Positions 47,654-60,800 of a stretch of 64,000 bases of DNA are shown here, piece by piece. The notes beneath the pieces were generated by a model. That model searched no databases. It had not been told where the DNA came from and saw only the letters and a program-made list of their open reading frames with translations. This DNA is from Lingula anatina. Taxonomy: Eukaryota; Brachiopoda; Lingulata; Lingulida; Lingulidae. Made by a program: the position numbers and the translations under genes. Each line of letters starts with the position of its first letter. Within the stretch, counting starts at the first letter, position 1. The stretch spans positions 1 through 64,000 of the forward strand of contig NW_019775418.1 of the NCBI RefSeq assembly GCF_001039355.2. Reading direction: 5' to 3'.

Positions 47654-50600
47654 TTATTGCCCGCGCTTCAGAATGGCTTTCTCCAATCCTAACATAGGAG
47701 CCTCAAACACCATGGAGACCACGAAGGCGCAACCGTATGACATCACGAGATGTCCGAAGAAATAATAAGTCTGAAAAAAAAAAATCTAGACGTTTTTAAA
47801 GAATCACAAAAAACTCCCAGAATAGACATAAACGCTGAGCTTGACGTAACGTCATACACATTCAGATGATTTAATTTTTAAGAAAGCGAACCTAATGATT
47901 ATTACGTCATCATTCATAACTCTGTTGTGCACTACGGGTTTTTCCCAGATCATTTCTGCAGCGTCACTCACGAACGAATGACAACAAAAATTATAAACGC
48001 AGATTATGACTTTGATCATAAGTTTGATACTCTTAATTAGAAAGTTTACCATGGTCATGTCAGTTGCATATATCGGTTCCTCTTTCATCTGATAGACGGC
48101 GAACATGATAATGGGGTGGATCAGATAGGCACAGTAGGTCAGTCGGCTCAGGGGCACGAAGGCATCCCAGGACAAAATTTCATTGACAATACCTGTAAAC
48201 ATGAATGTTTTTTTAACTGCTTCGTTATTTAACTGATATGAAGAAAATGAAGCAAAAACTATTGATAGCAATGTGTTCAAAAGAAACGCTTTGGATTACA
48301 AGTATTACGTTTTTATATTTGAAACGGGTGTTGAAAGTCTTGAGAAAACTAATCTAAAAACCTTTTACGTTTTATTGTAAGTGAAAAAACTAAGGTTGCT
48401 GTAAGGGAATTATTTTAGCCAGTGGTACTCTGAAATGAGTTTCAAGTTACCACCATAACCGGTGCAGCAGGCATAGATCACCCAAGCTACGCATGCGCCC
48501 CACAGTGTCCTGGACGTCGCATTGTATAGTGCTGCCACCTGGTAGTTCCACGGATGACCATTGAGAGGCTCATAAAGACCAAACACCAACCACGCTCCTA
48601 AAGCTATGGCGACAGCCCAGGCAAACATTGCTACGACCTGAAGTCAATTTGATTTATCTACTGCACTAAAGTACTTTGACAAAAATATACTTAAACTTCT
48701 ACATGTAAATGTAAATTATGGTCAATATCGCCGTGATAGTTTATACGCAAAGTAATGCTGAAGCAAATGTAGTTGGTGTCGAAATAGATTTGAAAATAAT
48801 AACGGTTCCAATAAACTATTGGCATGCAGTTCAGAAGCCGTTATTTACGAGCCCGTAAGAAAACTAGTTATTATTACACTAAAAAGCTTTCCCCCAATAA
48901 GTTGCCAGATAAGGCGATAAAACCGAAATATTATTGACGTACAGACTAAACAATGAGAGCCACACACTACTACTACATGAACGTTTCGATTTACCACATT
49001 CGGGTTTTGATCACGTGAATGTTGATTTCGCTGTTTATATCAGCCCCCCCCCCCTCCCCGCCCTCCCAACACACATTAAAATGCGATCAACGGCTTCATC
49101 AGGGCCAAGGCAAGCGTTCGGTTTCCTAGTTGCCGAATTCAGGAGCGAAATCACCAATCAAGTATACAGCAAGCATACAAACATTATTTCCATATGGATA
49201 CTATTGATCATGATTTTTTATTGTATTACAAACTAAACAGAACTTCAAATGAACTATGTAATCAACTACAGTTACCCAGTTTGCCTTGGGTTTGCACTGT
49301 GTGACGTGTAGTACGTATCCAGTAGCCATTCCTACAAGGTATGGTCCTATTCTAATCCACGGCTTGATGTACATGATGTCGAAGTTATCTGCCCTGGAGA
49401 CAGAAATGAGAATTGTTTCCCAGAATTTCACTGTCACACTCCATGTACCTTTGATATGAGCATGATTTACTTAATTTTTGCCATTGATAAGATATGACGG
49501 GTATCATCTGGGATTTTTTTCATGGAGGGCGTCTGCTTTATTGATTTTCAATCATAACTTAATATTACTTAGGGTGTTAACATTCCAACTTCATTATAGG
49601 TATATATTCTCTTAGCTATGGTGCCTTGGGGATGTTGGCTTGGGTCATCTCTGCAAGAGTGTATACATAGACAAACCCATTTTAATAAATATAACACCAT
49701 GTCATTCCGGTTATTTCTCTCACTTAAGCTATTACAGTGGCATAACATGTTGCAGAGTACTTAAACTCACTCATTTCCTCCCACGCCATTGGGCCCATAC
49801 TTATGGTAGGCCGAGACAGATCCAGAAGATATCCAACAGCCTAGCAATAACAGAAACATGATGACTGCGCCGGCAATTCTACTCCTGAAACGAATATTTT
49901 TGTTCGAATTATTTTATTTTATTTTATAAATTTGGATTTCTATGAATGAAAAGGTTAAGGAAAAACCACTAGAAAATACACACTGTATGAAATAACAATT
50001 AGGGTGTGTGAGGTTGACATAAGGTAACTACTTGCTTCTGCAGTAAGTGCAGCAAATGGGGAATAATACTTGATTGCTTGCTTGGAAGAAATGTAAACAT
50101 ATGCTGTGTGATAAATACACCTTCAAAGAGAAACAAGAAATGCACCTTTCTGTATAAGGATGAATTTATAGACCTCATAGGTCCAACGCTCATAGAAGTG
50201 CATTGGCATATAGGCCCACTTTAGTGTATTGCGTATACTTTTGTAATATAGTTAGCGCAGTTTGAAAAAAATGGAATGCACCAAGAAGTATTTGTACTTA
50301 CCAAAACAGAGGCAGCAAGATAAAAGGTGTAATCACGAAGAATTGCATGTCATTGGCCAGATACCACGACCATCCAAAACACTGGAAATAAAGATAACAA
50401 AGTATAATTTATTTCATGATCATCATCATCATACGTATCAGAGTAATCAAAGATAGAGATAATGCCCGAAAGCTCTCTGAAAAATATTTCACAATTTTAA
50501 GTCGTGGGCAGAGTTTTAATATTCTGAAAGAAAACACAATGTCATATTCTTTAATAATCATATACGCCCTGATCAAACTCATGTCAAAGATATATAGATA

Positions 50601-50980
50601 CATGTATTAATTGATATTAATAAATTCAATATATCCATTTAAATGGGTATACCCTATTGTCAACGATTACCAAATACACAACAACATAAGAAAAATCTCA
50701 TGGTTAAAAATATACATTTTTTCAAACTACTTACCAACTTTTTAGTGTCCACAACATTGTTGACGTACAGTAAGTTGGTCCACCAGTAATCTCCACAATA
50801 TTTTTCTTGATTTTCCCCTGCCCACATAGGTCCATTAGACCAGTATCTGTACGTTGTGGCGTACACCAATAGCACTAACATGTACGGCGGAGTCAGCCTA
50901 TGAATGAAACAGTACACGTTATCAATAATGCAGTTTTTGTAACTTAATAGTGTGAGCTATTTCTAAAATATTGTAATTAC

Positions 50981-51011
<31 letters not shown>

Positions 51012-54000
51012 ATAACACTTAAAAAACTTGTCATATACGTACTGTAGTACGTATGGCTGCATGTGACTTATACATTGTACATGCATTGCTAAAGTTTAAG
51101 CTTCAATTTATCCTCCAAATTTGGAATAGGAAATGTCTATTGCCACATATGACGCTTATTATACTCCCCTACAAAAGAAGCGCCACCTCTATCGTTTTAA
51201 TGTGCATTGTTCTACGGTACTATGTCGGTTTATGCATTTATGTCATTTTATGCAGTTCCTGCATTGGTTGAACAACCAGTGAAATTTTAATTTTTAAATG
51301 CGTTGTTTAACGACACGTATTTTTTATCATTTTACCCATTGCAGTATGGGTGACACTTTTCAGTATACAAACCTCCAAAATCTGTGGAAATAATACATTC
51401 CCCAGTTAATCCTGAGCATGCATAGTGTTCCCCTTTTCATCTCGCGCATGGTCAGATAGGTGACAAGCAGTCCACTAAAACGGAACTCATTTTAGGCTTA
51501 CATTTAAATATGAGCAATTCAATCAAGTAGTGATTAGGAAACCAATTTGTGAACCCATTATTCAGCTAAAATGCCATAAGTACGTTATACTAAATTCATA
51601 TTATTGTAATCTATTACAACAACCAATTCACTTTGATGCCAGATATCCATAATCGATACCAAGGAAGTGATCTCACCTCATGACAAAAAAGGAATCAACC
51701 GAGTAAGGCGCTTGGAACAGTACTTGCATTGACTTACGCGTCATAATGTCGTGGCCATAGGACGCACCGTTCTCTAAAATGGATGCATTCAATACCTCAC
51801 ATACCGTATATATATAAATATATCATCTTCTAAACCTTCTAAACCTAAATTTGTAGAAATTATATAATGACTTCAGGTACACGTAATCCTGGGCATGTGC
51901 AATTTGCCTCTCAATATTATTTCGCTCTTCAAAGCATGCATTTTTTCTGTCACATTCATAAAAAGTAAATGTACGCATATTTATTTTCATATATGTTCAA
52001 AAACAAACGATAAAAACGTAACAAACTTGTAATTAGTTTTACAGAAATACAATAAATTTTTGTAGTTAGTATAATGTATAGATTATTGTCGACATTCCAA
52101 ACATTTTTAGCAAAACAGGAACTACATTGCTGTTCGTCCATAAAACCATACTTAACAACAAATAAATAATAATAATAAAATAAAAAAAGTCAACCGTGTT
52201 CTGTTCTTGATAAGTGGATCTCTACATCTTCTGCGCCCTTGATGATGTCTTCTTCCATATTATAATACTTACTTATATATCTCATCATAAAATAGTACGT
52301 ATGGCCCCAAATAACCCAGGTTAGGCTGAGAAACCGGATACCATTGACACAATTCAGCGCACCAGACGGCTGCTTGGCACTTAGGACCTTGGCTGCATTG
52401 GTGTACACAGAGAAAGCTATCATGACTTTGTGACATATTCCTGAAATTGCCAAAATACGCATTTACCACAATAACGTGATTTGACATATGCAGAGATCAA
52501 TATAACCACAGAGCACTGCAACATTTTGGTGAAAATAGCCAACTAGCAAATGTAAAGATGAAAACAGACATTTAGTTCGGCAATATTCTTTCAATAGTGA
52601 ATATATTACACGATCGAAGGAAGATAAGGATGTTTTCCAAAAACGACCGATTCTAACATAAAGCACAACTCTTATTGAATGCAAATACACGTCTGTCTTT
52701 ATTGTGCAGAGCTGGGAAAGGATGCAAACAAAAATTATTGTACTTTTAAAAATCCCTATTATCTGTTGTCATTTCTTCAAACAAAAGTCTGCATTTATTT
52801 TCAAGCCGCTTGCCTTTTTCTCTTTGTGGAGAAGGTGAATTTCGCGACGATGGAATGGCAGAGTAACCATCTGCTTGAACTGTAGGACCCCTATCCTCCA
52901 AGGCGTCACGTGGGAAAACCTTCTGTGCTGTTCCTGACGTCAGAAAACATTGATCAATGACGTCATACATTGTGGCCAACAGGACCAGGAGTAGAAGTAA
53001 GCCAGTAATGCATCTGTTAGGGAAAACAAAAAAGTGATACTTTGAATGTGTCTGTGTTTCAGAATGAATTTAGGTGATCTTACTATACTGACAGTCAATG
53101 AAAACGCATCAGAAGACTTTCTTGTACTTTTTGTACCGAGAATCGATTCCAACCATATAAACTAGTATCAATGCACTTGTTTGGTCATAAGAGAGTGGAC
53201 TGATCACTCGGATGTTTAAAATTTCCACAACATTTTGTGATCAGCTGTTACAAAATCATGTGTTTTTCCTGTTTCGTGATTGGTGTGAATTAATCAGGTT
53301 CAATACATATGGTGATTAATTAAGCCTATTTAAGGTAGTCACCAAATCCAGTATGACACATGACAAAAAAGTTCAGTGATGCCACGTCTGACACTGGAAG
53401 AGCGACTGCGGGCCCTGGGGATGCTGGAGGCTGGGCGGAACCAAAGGGATTTGATCACGTGACCTTGCATTTTAATGATCTTCTCTGACCTTTATTTCAC
53501 CTTGTGTGACTGAAAAAGGGTCATATTTCGCACAAAAACTGTTATTTTCTTAATGTGCCAAGGAACTTAAAATATTATTTGATAAATAAATGATGCGTTT
53601 TCATTGACTGTCAGTATATTAAGCTTTTTTTTCACTAGTACAGTACTACACGTGCTTTCACTTGGAATCAATTTTCAAAGGTTTGCTTTGCATGTCTATG
53701 ATAAGTTTACTTTGTTTCTTTGTTATATTAGCAAAATGACTCAAAAATTAAGTTTGTTGTCAAGCCATTTGTACTGTTGTATTTAACAGGTCGACATTCT
53801 GTGATACATACAATACAGCGGTAGTTCCGGACGCCCAAGGTAGCTCTTTCGGTTTGCAGGAGACGAACCACAGCTTAAGATTTAATACTGCAATTGATAA
53901 GTGGATCTCTACGTCATGTATTATATGGTTTTAAATCTTTCGTTCGGAAAGCAAATGATAGTTTAATCTAATACTTTATAGTGCAGAGTCAGCTGAGCAC

Positions 54001-54586
54001 CAATGGTCAAACACTGAACTGCTTGTTAATATGAAATATGTAGTATTTTGAACATTAAAAGTGTCTTTTGACATGTGCGTTGCCCTTTTGTACCTTTCGC
54101 GCCAACAGGATGAAATAAAAAAGAAAAAAAATGTGTGCAAACATCGATCAAATGGATTTTATTCTAGGGGCAATGCTCTGTAACTGTTTGGTAGTGGAAC
54201 ATAGAGCTGGGACAATGTGTGTGATTGGTTCGGCAGATACTCACTGTTATCAGCCATGGATTTGATATCTTCCCCGCTACATCCAGTAGGGATACAGATC
54301 CCCAGAGTTAGTGCCACGGAATGGCCAACCTACAGAGGAAATGAATGCACTGGTACTGTGACAGAAAGGCTAAAGTTTGTGTAGGTGCGTAAGTCTGATA
54401 AAGCTCTAAGTCTGATAAAGCTCTTATACAGGTAACACTTACATCACCCTTTAATTTCTATATTTTCTCATTTAATGCTGTCCTCAAATTTTTACACGCA
54501 CGCGTGCGTTTGAACATTTGTGACTGAGCACGTATACACAAATATTACATATGAATCTAACACGCATTATACACAAGCACACGTAC

Positions 54587-54626
<40 letters not shown>

Positions 54627-54873
54627 AAAACACAAACAGCGATCATAACCCGTCTGTTTATAATACTCACAAGACTTTGAGGCCCAGAGAGCATCGTTGT
54701 ACAATACTGCCCCTCAAAGGAATCACTGACTTGAATAGCTTGACTGGAGTTAAAGCCAGTGCTTTCGTTGTAATGTAAACTGGCCTGAACTTTGTTGCAC
54801 TCGCTGTACGAGCCGTACCAACGCGTGTTGCCGTCTAACATCCCGCTTTCCATTTTACCCGTGGCATCCAGCA
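47654..54873 (-). CDS. Nose-resistant-to-fluoxetine-6-like acyltransferase-3 membrane protein, 5' part missing
   Basis: NRF-6-like proteins have an extracellular NRF domain and a multi-pass acyltransferase-3 domain; C. elegans NRF-6 acts in lipid transport. Exons in order are 54671-54873, 54245-54329, 52814-53013, 52273-52440, 51677-51773, 51373-51474, 50735-50897, 50302-50381, 49771-49884, 49276-49393, 48451-48637, 48050-48192 and 47654-47770. From 53013 onward all phases agree to the stop. Key segments are LDATGKMESGMLDGNTRWYG and LGICIPTGCSGEDI (NRF domain), then VNGIRFLSLTWVIWGHTYYF, FQAPYSVDSFFVM-SGLLVTY, FHRFW-RLTPPYMLVLLVYA, CFGWSWYLANDMQFFVITPF and LSRLTYCAYLIHPIIM (acyltransferase, about ten membrane helices). 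A small exon between 54245 and 53013 is missing from this model (phase 1 to 2); 53.79-53.87 kb is a candidate. Signal-peptide exons were not found. Confidence 0.88.
50981..51008. repeat. Poly-A tract, 28 bp
   Basis: A pure A run in an intron of the NRF-6-like gene. It could be the tail of a retroposed fragment, but no body is recognisable. Confidence 0.9.
53086..53616 (+). mobile_element. TA-flanked Tc1/mariner-like element with transposase HTH remnant
   Basis: It is flanked by TA at 53084-53085 and 53617-53618. The inverted ends share TACTGACAGTCAATGAAAAC then GCATCA. Inside, 53381-53461 reads in one forward frame MPRLTLEERLRALGMLEAGR-NQRDLI before a stop, which resembles the first helices of a Tc1-like transposase DNA-binding domain. 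The rest of the transposase is deleted, so it is non-autonomous. It sits in an intron of the NRF-6-like gene. Confidence 0.82.
54588..54627. repeat. CT dinucleotide microsatellite
   Basis: A CT run with one interruption, in an intron of the NRF-6-like gene. Confidence 0.95.
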
Positions 54874-57800
54874 CTGCAAAAACATTAAGACTAAAGGAAT
54901 GACTTAGGACATATGTGCGTTTTTAACTTGGAGCCAAAGGCTATTGATTGTGATCGCCGAATTTATTACTTTAATCGCGATTTCATAGTCCGTGTGTTTA
55001 AATACTGGCTGAGAGCATCGAGTTATTAACTGTGCAAGTCTCTTCACCTGCCTGTTCGACACGTTCAATATGTGCCATGTGTCCATATGTGAGAGATTAT
55101 CATGACAGAATTATTCTTGTATTTTAATAAGCAGTCCGAATGATAGATAAAAAAAANTTATAGATACATTTATGAAATCGTGGAAAACAAACATAAAGGC
55201 TTTTAAAGAAATCTAATGATGATGTCAGCTTTCTGTGACAAATGAATTTAGGAAATGTGTGTTTTATGTCATCAATTTGTCCTCGCTTGATTGATATGCA
55301 GAAATAGGAAAATAAATAGCCACACATTTATCAGATTGATTGAGTCTAGGACCTAGATTGAGCCAATAATGGCCATTTCCCCACTGGGACAAAGAAGACA
55401 AATTTATTAAGCCCTTACTTCCAATCTGTTATCATGTGATTGATGAAGAGTTCGGAAACTGAGCTGTGTTTCTGCCAGATTGTGGTTAACATGGGTGAGT
55501 TGGTATTAAAACTGATCATGACAATTTTGTCATGAGACAAAAAATTCAGAATATTGTAAGCTGACACACAGTGAGAATATAAAGCATGCTGTTTCATGTC
55601 TTTTGGCTCAAGAGTATATTGGAACAACCCATGATTATGATATCATATTCCATTATAAACATGCTACTGTATTTTAAAACATAATTGCTTCACACCCATG
55701 ATTTTTTCAATTTGCTTATTTTCATTTCACTGACATAAGTATAGAAAAAACTGTTGGAACCTTCTAAGTAACCCACACAAAACCACTCTAACCAGGTGCC
55801 ATAACACACGCACAGCCCACAGCACTGTAACAAATAGAATTAGCACTACTCCCAGAGAGTTGTACTTATCTGGCATGCACTTTGTTTTATCTCCGTGCGG
55901 TGTTAGATACGGCCGTGGTAAAGTAATTAACGTCTGCGTCTCTAACATGTAACATCCTTGCATATCATCTTAACAGCGTTAACCTTCTGCAAATGCCAAG
56001 TTTTCCCCATCTGAAATAGTTTACATTTGTTGTGCTCTAGCCAAAGAGATGATTTACTGCGTTGTGGGTACTAGTATAGACATTGTATTAACAGTTTCTT
56101 TGTACCTGGTTGATTATTTTTGTTTGTTTCTAATACCTGCCAAAATACAGCAAGACTAAAACACGTTGAGATGGGTTTCTTGTTGTATCTTGATGGTGAA
56201 ATAAAACCATTGGCACTAAATCATTTTGCCTCATGAGTAAAAATACTAACCAGTAGTCTCTGTAGATACAGTTTACTTTTTCTTTTAACCAGTGCTTGAA
56301 AGTTTTATGAATACATAAAGTCATCCAGCCACCAAGCAAGGGTCTACAAGACATGAATAATACAGTGATCTTTTTCTTAAACAGTAATTGCAACAGATTA
56401 GCCAATAACCAGGATTGTTTGTAATGGAAACGCTTCGTCAACTCAATTAATGTCTTGATGGATAAAGCCTGTGCAACAATTGAGTTTAAGATGGCAGCAA
56501 ATGAAGGTATTATATGGGTTGTATTTACAGGTTTCCAGAGACAACTCTGAGCAGCATCCTGCGGGCAAGACTTGTTGACATCCAGATTAGATTAAATGGA
56601 ATATTTTATATTCTCTTTGATTATTTATGATTGTTTGAAAATAAGTCTGTTATCAACAGCCTTTTTTAGGCTTAAGGACTCATTATGCTTTTTGCACTAT
56701 CAAAGTAGTAAGTACTAGTAATTGAAATAATGGCAATGTGTACTGTTAGTTATAGATTCTTAGCAATGTCCTTTCTATATTGATGCTTTTTCAAATTAAC
56801 TGTTTCTTGTTTATTATAAAAAAATCATAGCTTTTCAAGTTAAAAAGGTTTACAATGTACCCATTGCATGTATATTTCACAATTCCAATACTAATTCATT
56901 CTACTACTTATATTTTCTTTGTTTTTCTTATTCACCCTTGATTGATCCCCCTTGCTATCACTGTTATGTGTAAAAATAATATGCCATTTGTAACTTCCTG
57001 CAATGCAATTATGCACCTTTTGTTAAAATCCCATTTCTGAAATATGGTGTCCTACATGATCACACAGCATAAATCTCAATTCGTCAATAAGTTAAAGCTC
57101 GTTACAAATCACAGAAATATGCATTGTATCATCAGGGCATTCTTTATATCACTCTGTTAAAGCTCTTTGGGAAATTGGTTTCTAAAGTTAGATACCAGTG
57201 TAGTCAGGCAAGTCTCGTATTGTCCATTCTACATGATGCAGTCTGTGTAATTTGTAGTTGTTAGTCTAACGTGTAATTTACAACAGGTGTTATTGAATTT
57301 GAATTCATCACTTGGGGAATCTTGAAAAGTCACTCAGCAGTAGTTGATGATGAGACATTATTATAATGTTTATTATTAATGTTTTATTCTAGTAGAATCA
57401 ACACATGGACACAATGAAAAATCAATTAAAAGACTGGATGATATGACCCTGAATTTGTTACTTAATAAGGTAAATAATTATAGTTTAATTAAAGATGACA
57501 TGGGCTTGAATAAAACGGTTGGCCAGGTTTACATATCATACATGTCATTCGTGCCTTAAGTTCACATTAAGAAAACCTGATTCATGCTGAAAAGCATGCA
57601 TGCATGAAAACATTCGCACACGCATGCACACAATATTGTTACTGCTTTCTTCTTAGATCCTTCTTTGTTACTGTAATGCACCCCATCCGAAAAAATAAAG
57701 CAAATCTGATCGATACTCCCTGAGGCATTGATCAAAGTATTGGTTCCTTAACATGGAATGCTATCATGTCAAGACCAACAAAACGATAATGAATGAGTGC

Positions 57801-60800
57801 AGTATTCTTTTCTTTAATGATAAAACTAATACAGGTCTTCTTTTCCACAGAAACATTGCACTTTGCAAAATTCAATTCCTTCTTGGTCAGTATTGAGCTA
57901 GATAAATGGACAGTATGGAGAAAAATTGATAAAGCTTTCAGAAATTTGGCATTGATGTCACATCGGAAGTGAATTGTCATCAATAAATGTATTCAGAATA
58001 GTTTTGTATGATCCCGGCGGCGCTTTCCTCACTCCTGGGAAATCAAATTGTTATGTGAGTGCTCCCCGTCAATTGATACGACTTGCCTCGTCTGACTCCC
58101 ACCATATCCTGTACAAACAGAATTCTCATGTAAACCAGCAATTATTTTATATATGAAAAATCAACTGTTTTACCCCAAGCCAGTATAGGCATGGAGCTGT
58201 GTGACTTTCCTACTTACACATCATAGTGGGCTAACTTTAGGTTTAACATAATTTTAGCCCATTCAAAATTTCGACAGAATTAGTAAAAAGTTAAAAAGGG
58301 GGTAAAATGCAGAGTACCATTTTACTATTTTTTTGATAATTTGTTTAGCATCTGGTCTAAAAATTTGCCATTCTAGAATGAGTTTAGAGCTCAGACTGCT
58401 ACTTCTGAAGTTTGGGATCGTTTTCATGTTGAAGATGGTTCTTGTTTGCTCTCTCAGAAAATTAACTATTGTAATACAATACTGGAAATTTAGCAGCATT
58501 TTATCAGTATAAATAAAATTTGACCTTAATTCAAGTATATCATGGATTTTCTGTAGTGGGAGATGAACATGTGTTCAATAAAGAATCGCAAAGAAACTTG
58601 AAAACAGTGGACATTGTTGGTAAAAGAGTAGCTGTCTTGCTTGCATCAGTCATCTCATTATTTTTACATTTCAAGTAGAAAACAAATAATCCTTTTTTGC
58701 AAGGAACTATATTTTTAGTGTTCTGACTGAGAAAATGTGGAGTTGTTTTAAAACAAGGCTCCTAATTGGAACTCTATTTGTCCAAGAGAGAGAGCCTTGT
58801 ATTATGTCACTCAACCAGGGGCTTCCTGCGAAAAACTCTCTTGTTTCACTAGGTCGAATTGTTCTTAAAACAAGACTCTAACCTAGAGTGTCAGCATTAT
58901 TTCGCCATAACATAGGGTCTGTTTGTCTTAGCACCACCCCCGAGCAACATGTGCCGGAATTAGTGTGTGAATGCGCAGACTGAGAAAAATCAATTGGATG
59001 TTCAATTTCAAACACAGCAACAGCACATGTATGTAGTGTCAATATGAACTTGTGCATTACAGTGAATGATATGCAGTTATTTTGTGTTTGAGAAGTAAAT
59101 CACAAGTGATTTGAGTGTAAAATGTTTTATGGATTTTTTTTCTCTGGAATGTAGATGTGAGGGTGGTTGCCGGTGGTTGTAATAACATTACGTCTTTGCC
59201 TTCTTCCTCTCTCACTGCAAAATTGATAAAAGATTCTCAGAAATTGCTGGAAAGAAGGCCAAGTCAGTTTTTCTTTTGCTAGTTCATTGATAGAAAAGCG
59301 AACATCAAATACTGGCATTTTTTTCAGCAGAAGTGAGAGGTTTTGTTTCAAGACATGCACACTTAAGTAAGAAAAAAGCGCAGAAAGAAACAAACACTCA
59401 GCTTTTGATAACAAAGCATCAAAGATTTACAAACGTAAGGCTGAAAATAACATAGGAAAATAGACATGATAGTCTGATGTACGTACTCCTCCGCATCAAA
59501 ACTAATCTCTCCCATAAGTAACAGTGTGGCATTAGTAGTAATCATTTCAACTTGATGTGCCAGGTGTACACACATCTGGATACACTTTACCTTATAATTG
59601 GCAAGAGTTTTTTTCTGGTTTACAACTTACTATAGGTGTTATGGATTTTTTTAATGTATTTATTTGGTTTATGTATGTTATATATAATTTTATATATTTG
59701 TTTATTTTATATATTTGTATAATAAAAAGTTTGTGAACAAAGATGACATTTCTCTCCAGGATAGCATTTTTTCTTGATTGTGGTATTTTTAATCAGGGTT
59801 AGTGAAATCAATATGATTATATTCTGATTGTGGAATTTTTTAATCAGGTGTGCCTGAAGTTAGCTTGATAGGGCCAAAACCACATGAAACAGTTGATTTT
59901 CCCCCACCATGGGCACAATAAAAATCTGAAGAAAATATGAACTCAACAAGAATTTTTTTTTTTCATATATATTTTAACCTGCTTTTTTTCTGACATGGCA
60001 GTTTTATTAAGTTTAACCTGGATTCAGGACTTTATTTTCTCTTACAATTGAATAATAATGTATAGTTTCAAATACAGTATACACATTGGCAAAAATAAAT
60101 TGAGTAAATAAGTTAATAATGTAGATGAGTTAATAGATAAGAGTTTCATACTTCACTTTTATCATTTTAACATTAAGGGCCAAGTTTTCTTCCACATGTT
60201 TCAGATTTCTACCTGGACTGAAATCTCATTACATTTCCTCATTCATACAAACATTAAGGTTCCCCTGATGAGCAGTACACACACTTAAACAGTGAAGAAC
60301 AGCTTGGTTTCTGTCATTTCTTATTCTCATTTCTTATAGCACCTTGAATCATTCAGTTATCTTGGAAAAGATAACCAATTATTACAGGTTCACTTCCTAT
60401 GTATTCACTGAAGATTCAGTTTGGTTGTATATCCCTCATTTACAGGTAAAATAGTCATTTATTGATGTGAGATCTTTAGTAAAATGGGTGTTGATTTTTT
60501 AAACTTTCTCCTTGATGCTTAAAGTCATTTTCACAACTTTTATTTATTTAAAAGATTCTGTTGATAAATCTTTCATTTTTTAATTCTGCTGATGCAGTGT
60601 CATGTCTTCACAAATTTCTGGATGTTTTTCAACATATCCATGATTAAGTGATACCTGTCGTTCTAATCCATAACAAAACTTACATTACTTTAATACATTG
60701 TAATCTGCCACCCTTGCTGCAAACTGTTGATATATATATTAACAACTCAATTTTTTATCGGAATTTTATTATTGCATCAAGTACATCAAATTTGGGATCG

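Noticed and set aside
55727-56441. Reverse frames of 78 and 103 codons considered as N-terminal NRF-6 exons
   Set aside because: No cysteine pattern or WALK/LD-type motif of the NRF domain and no matching splice phase.
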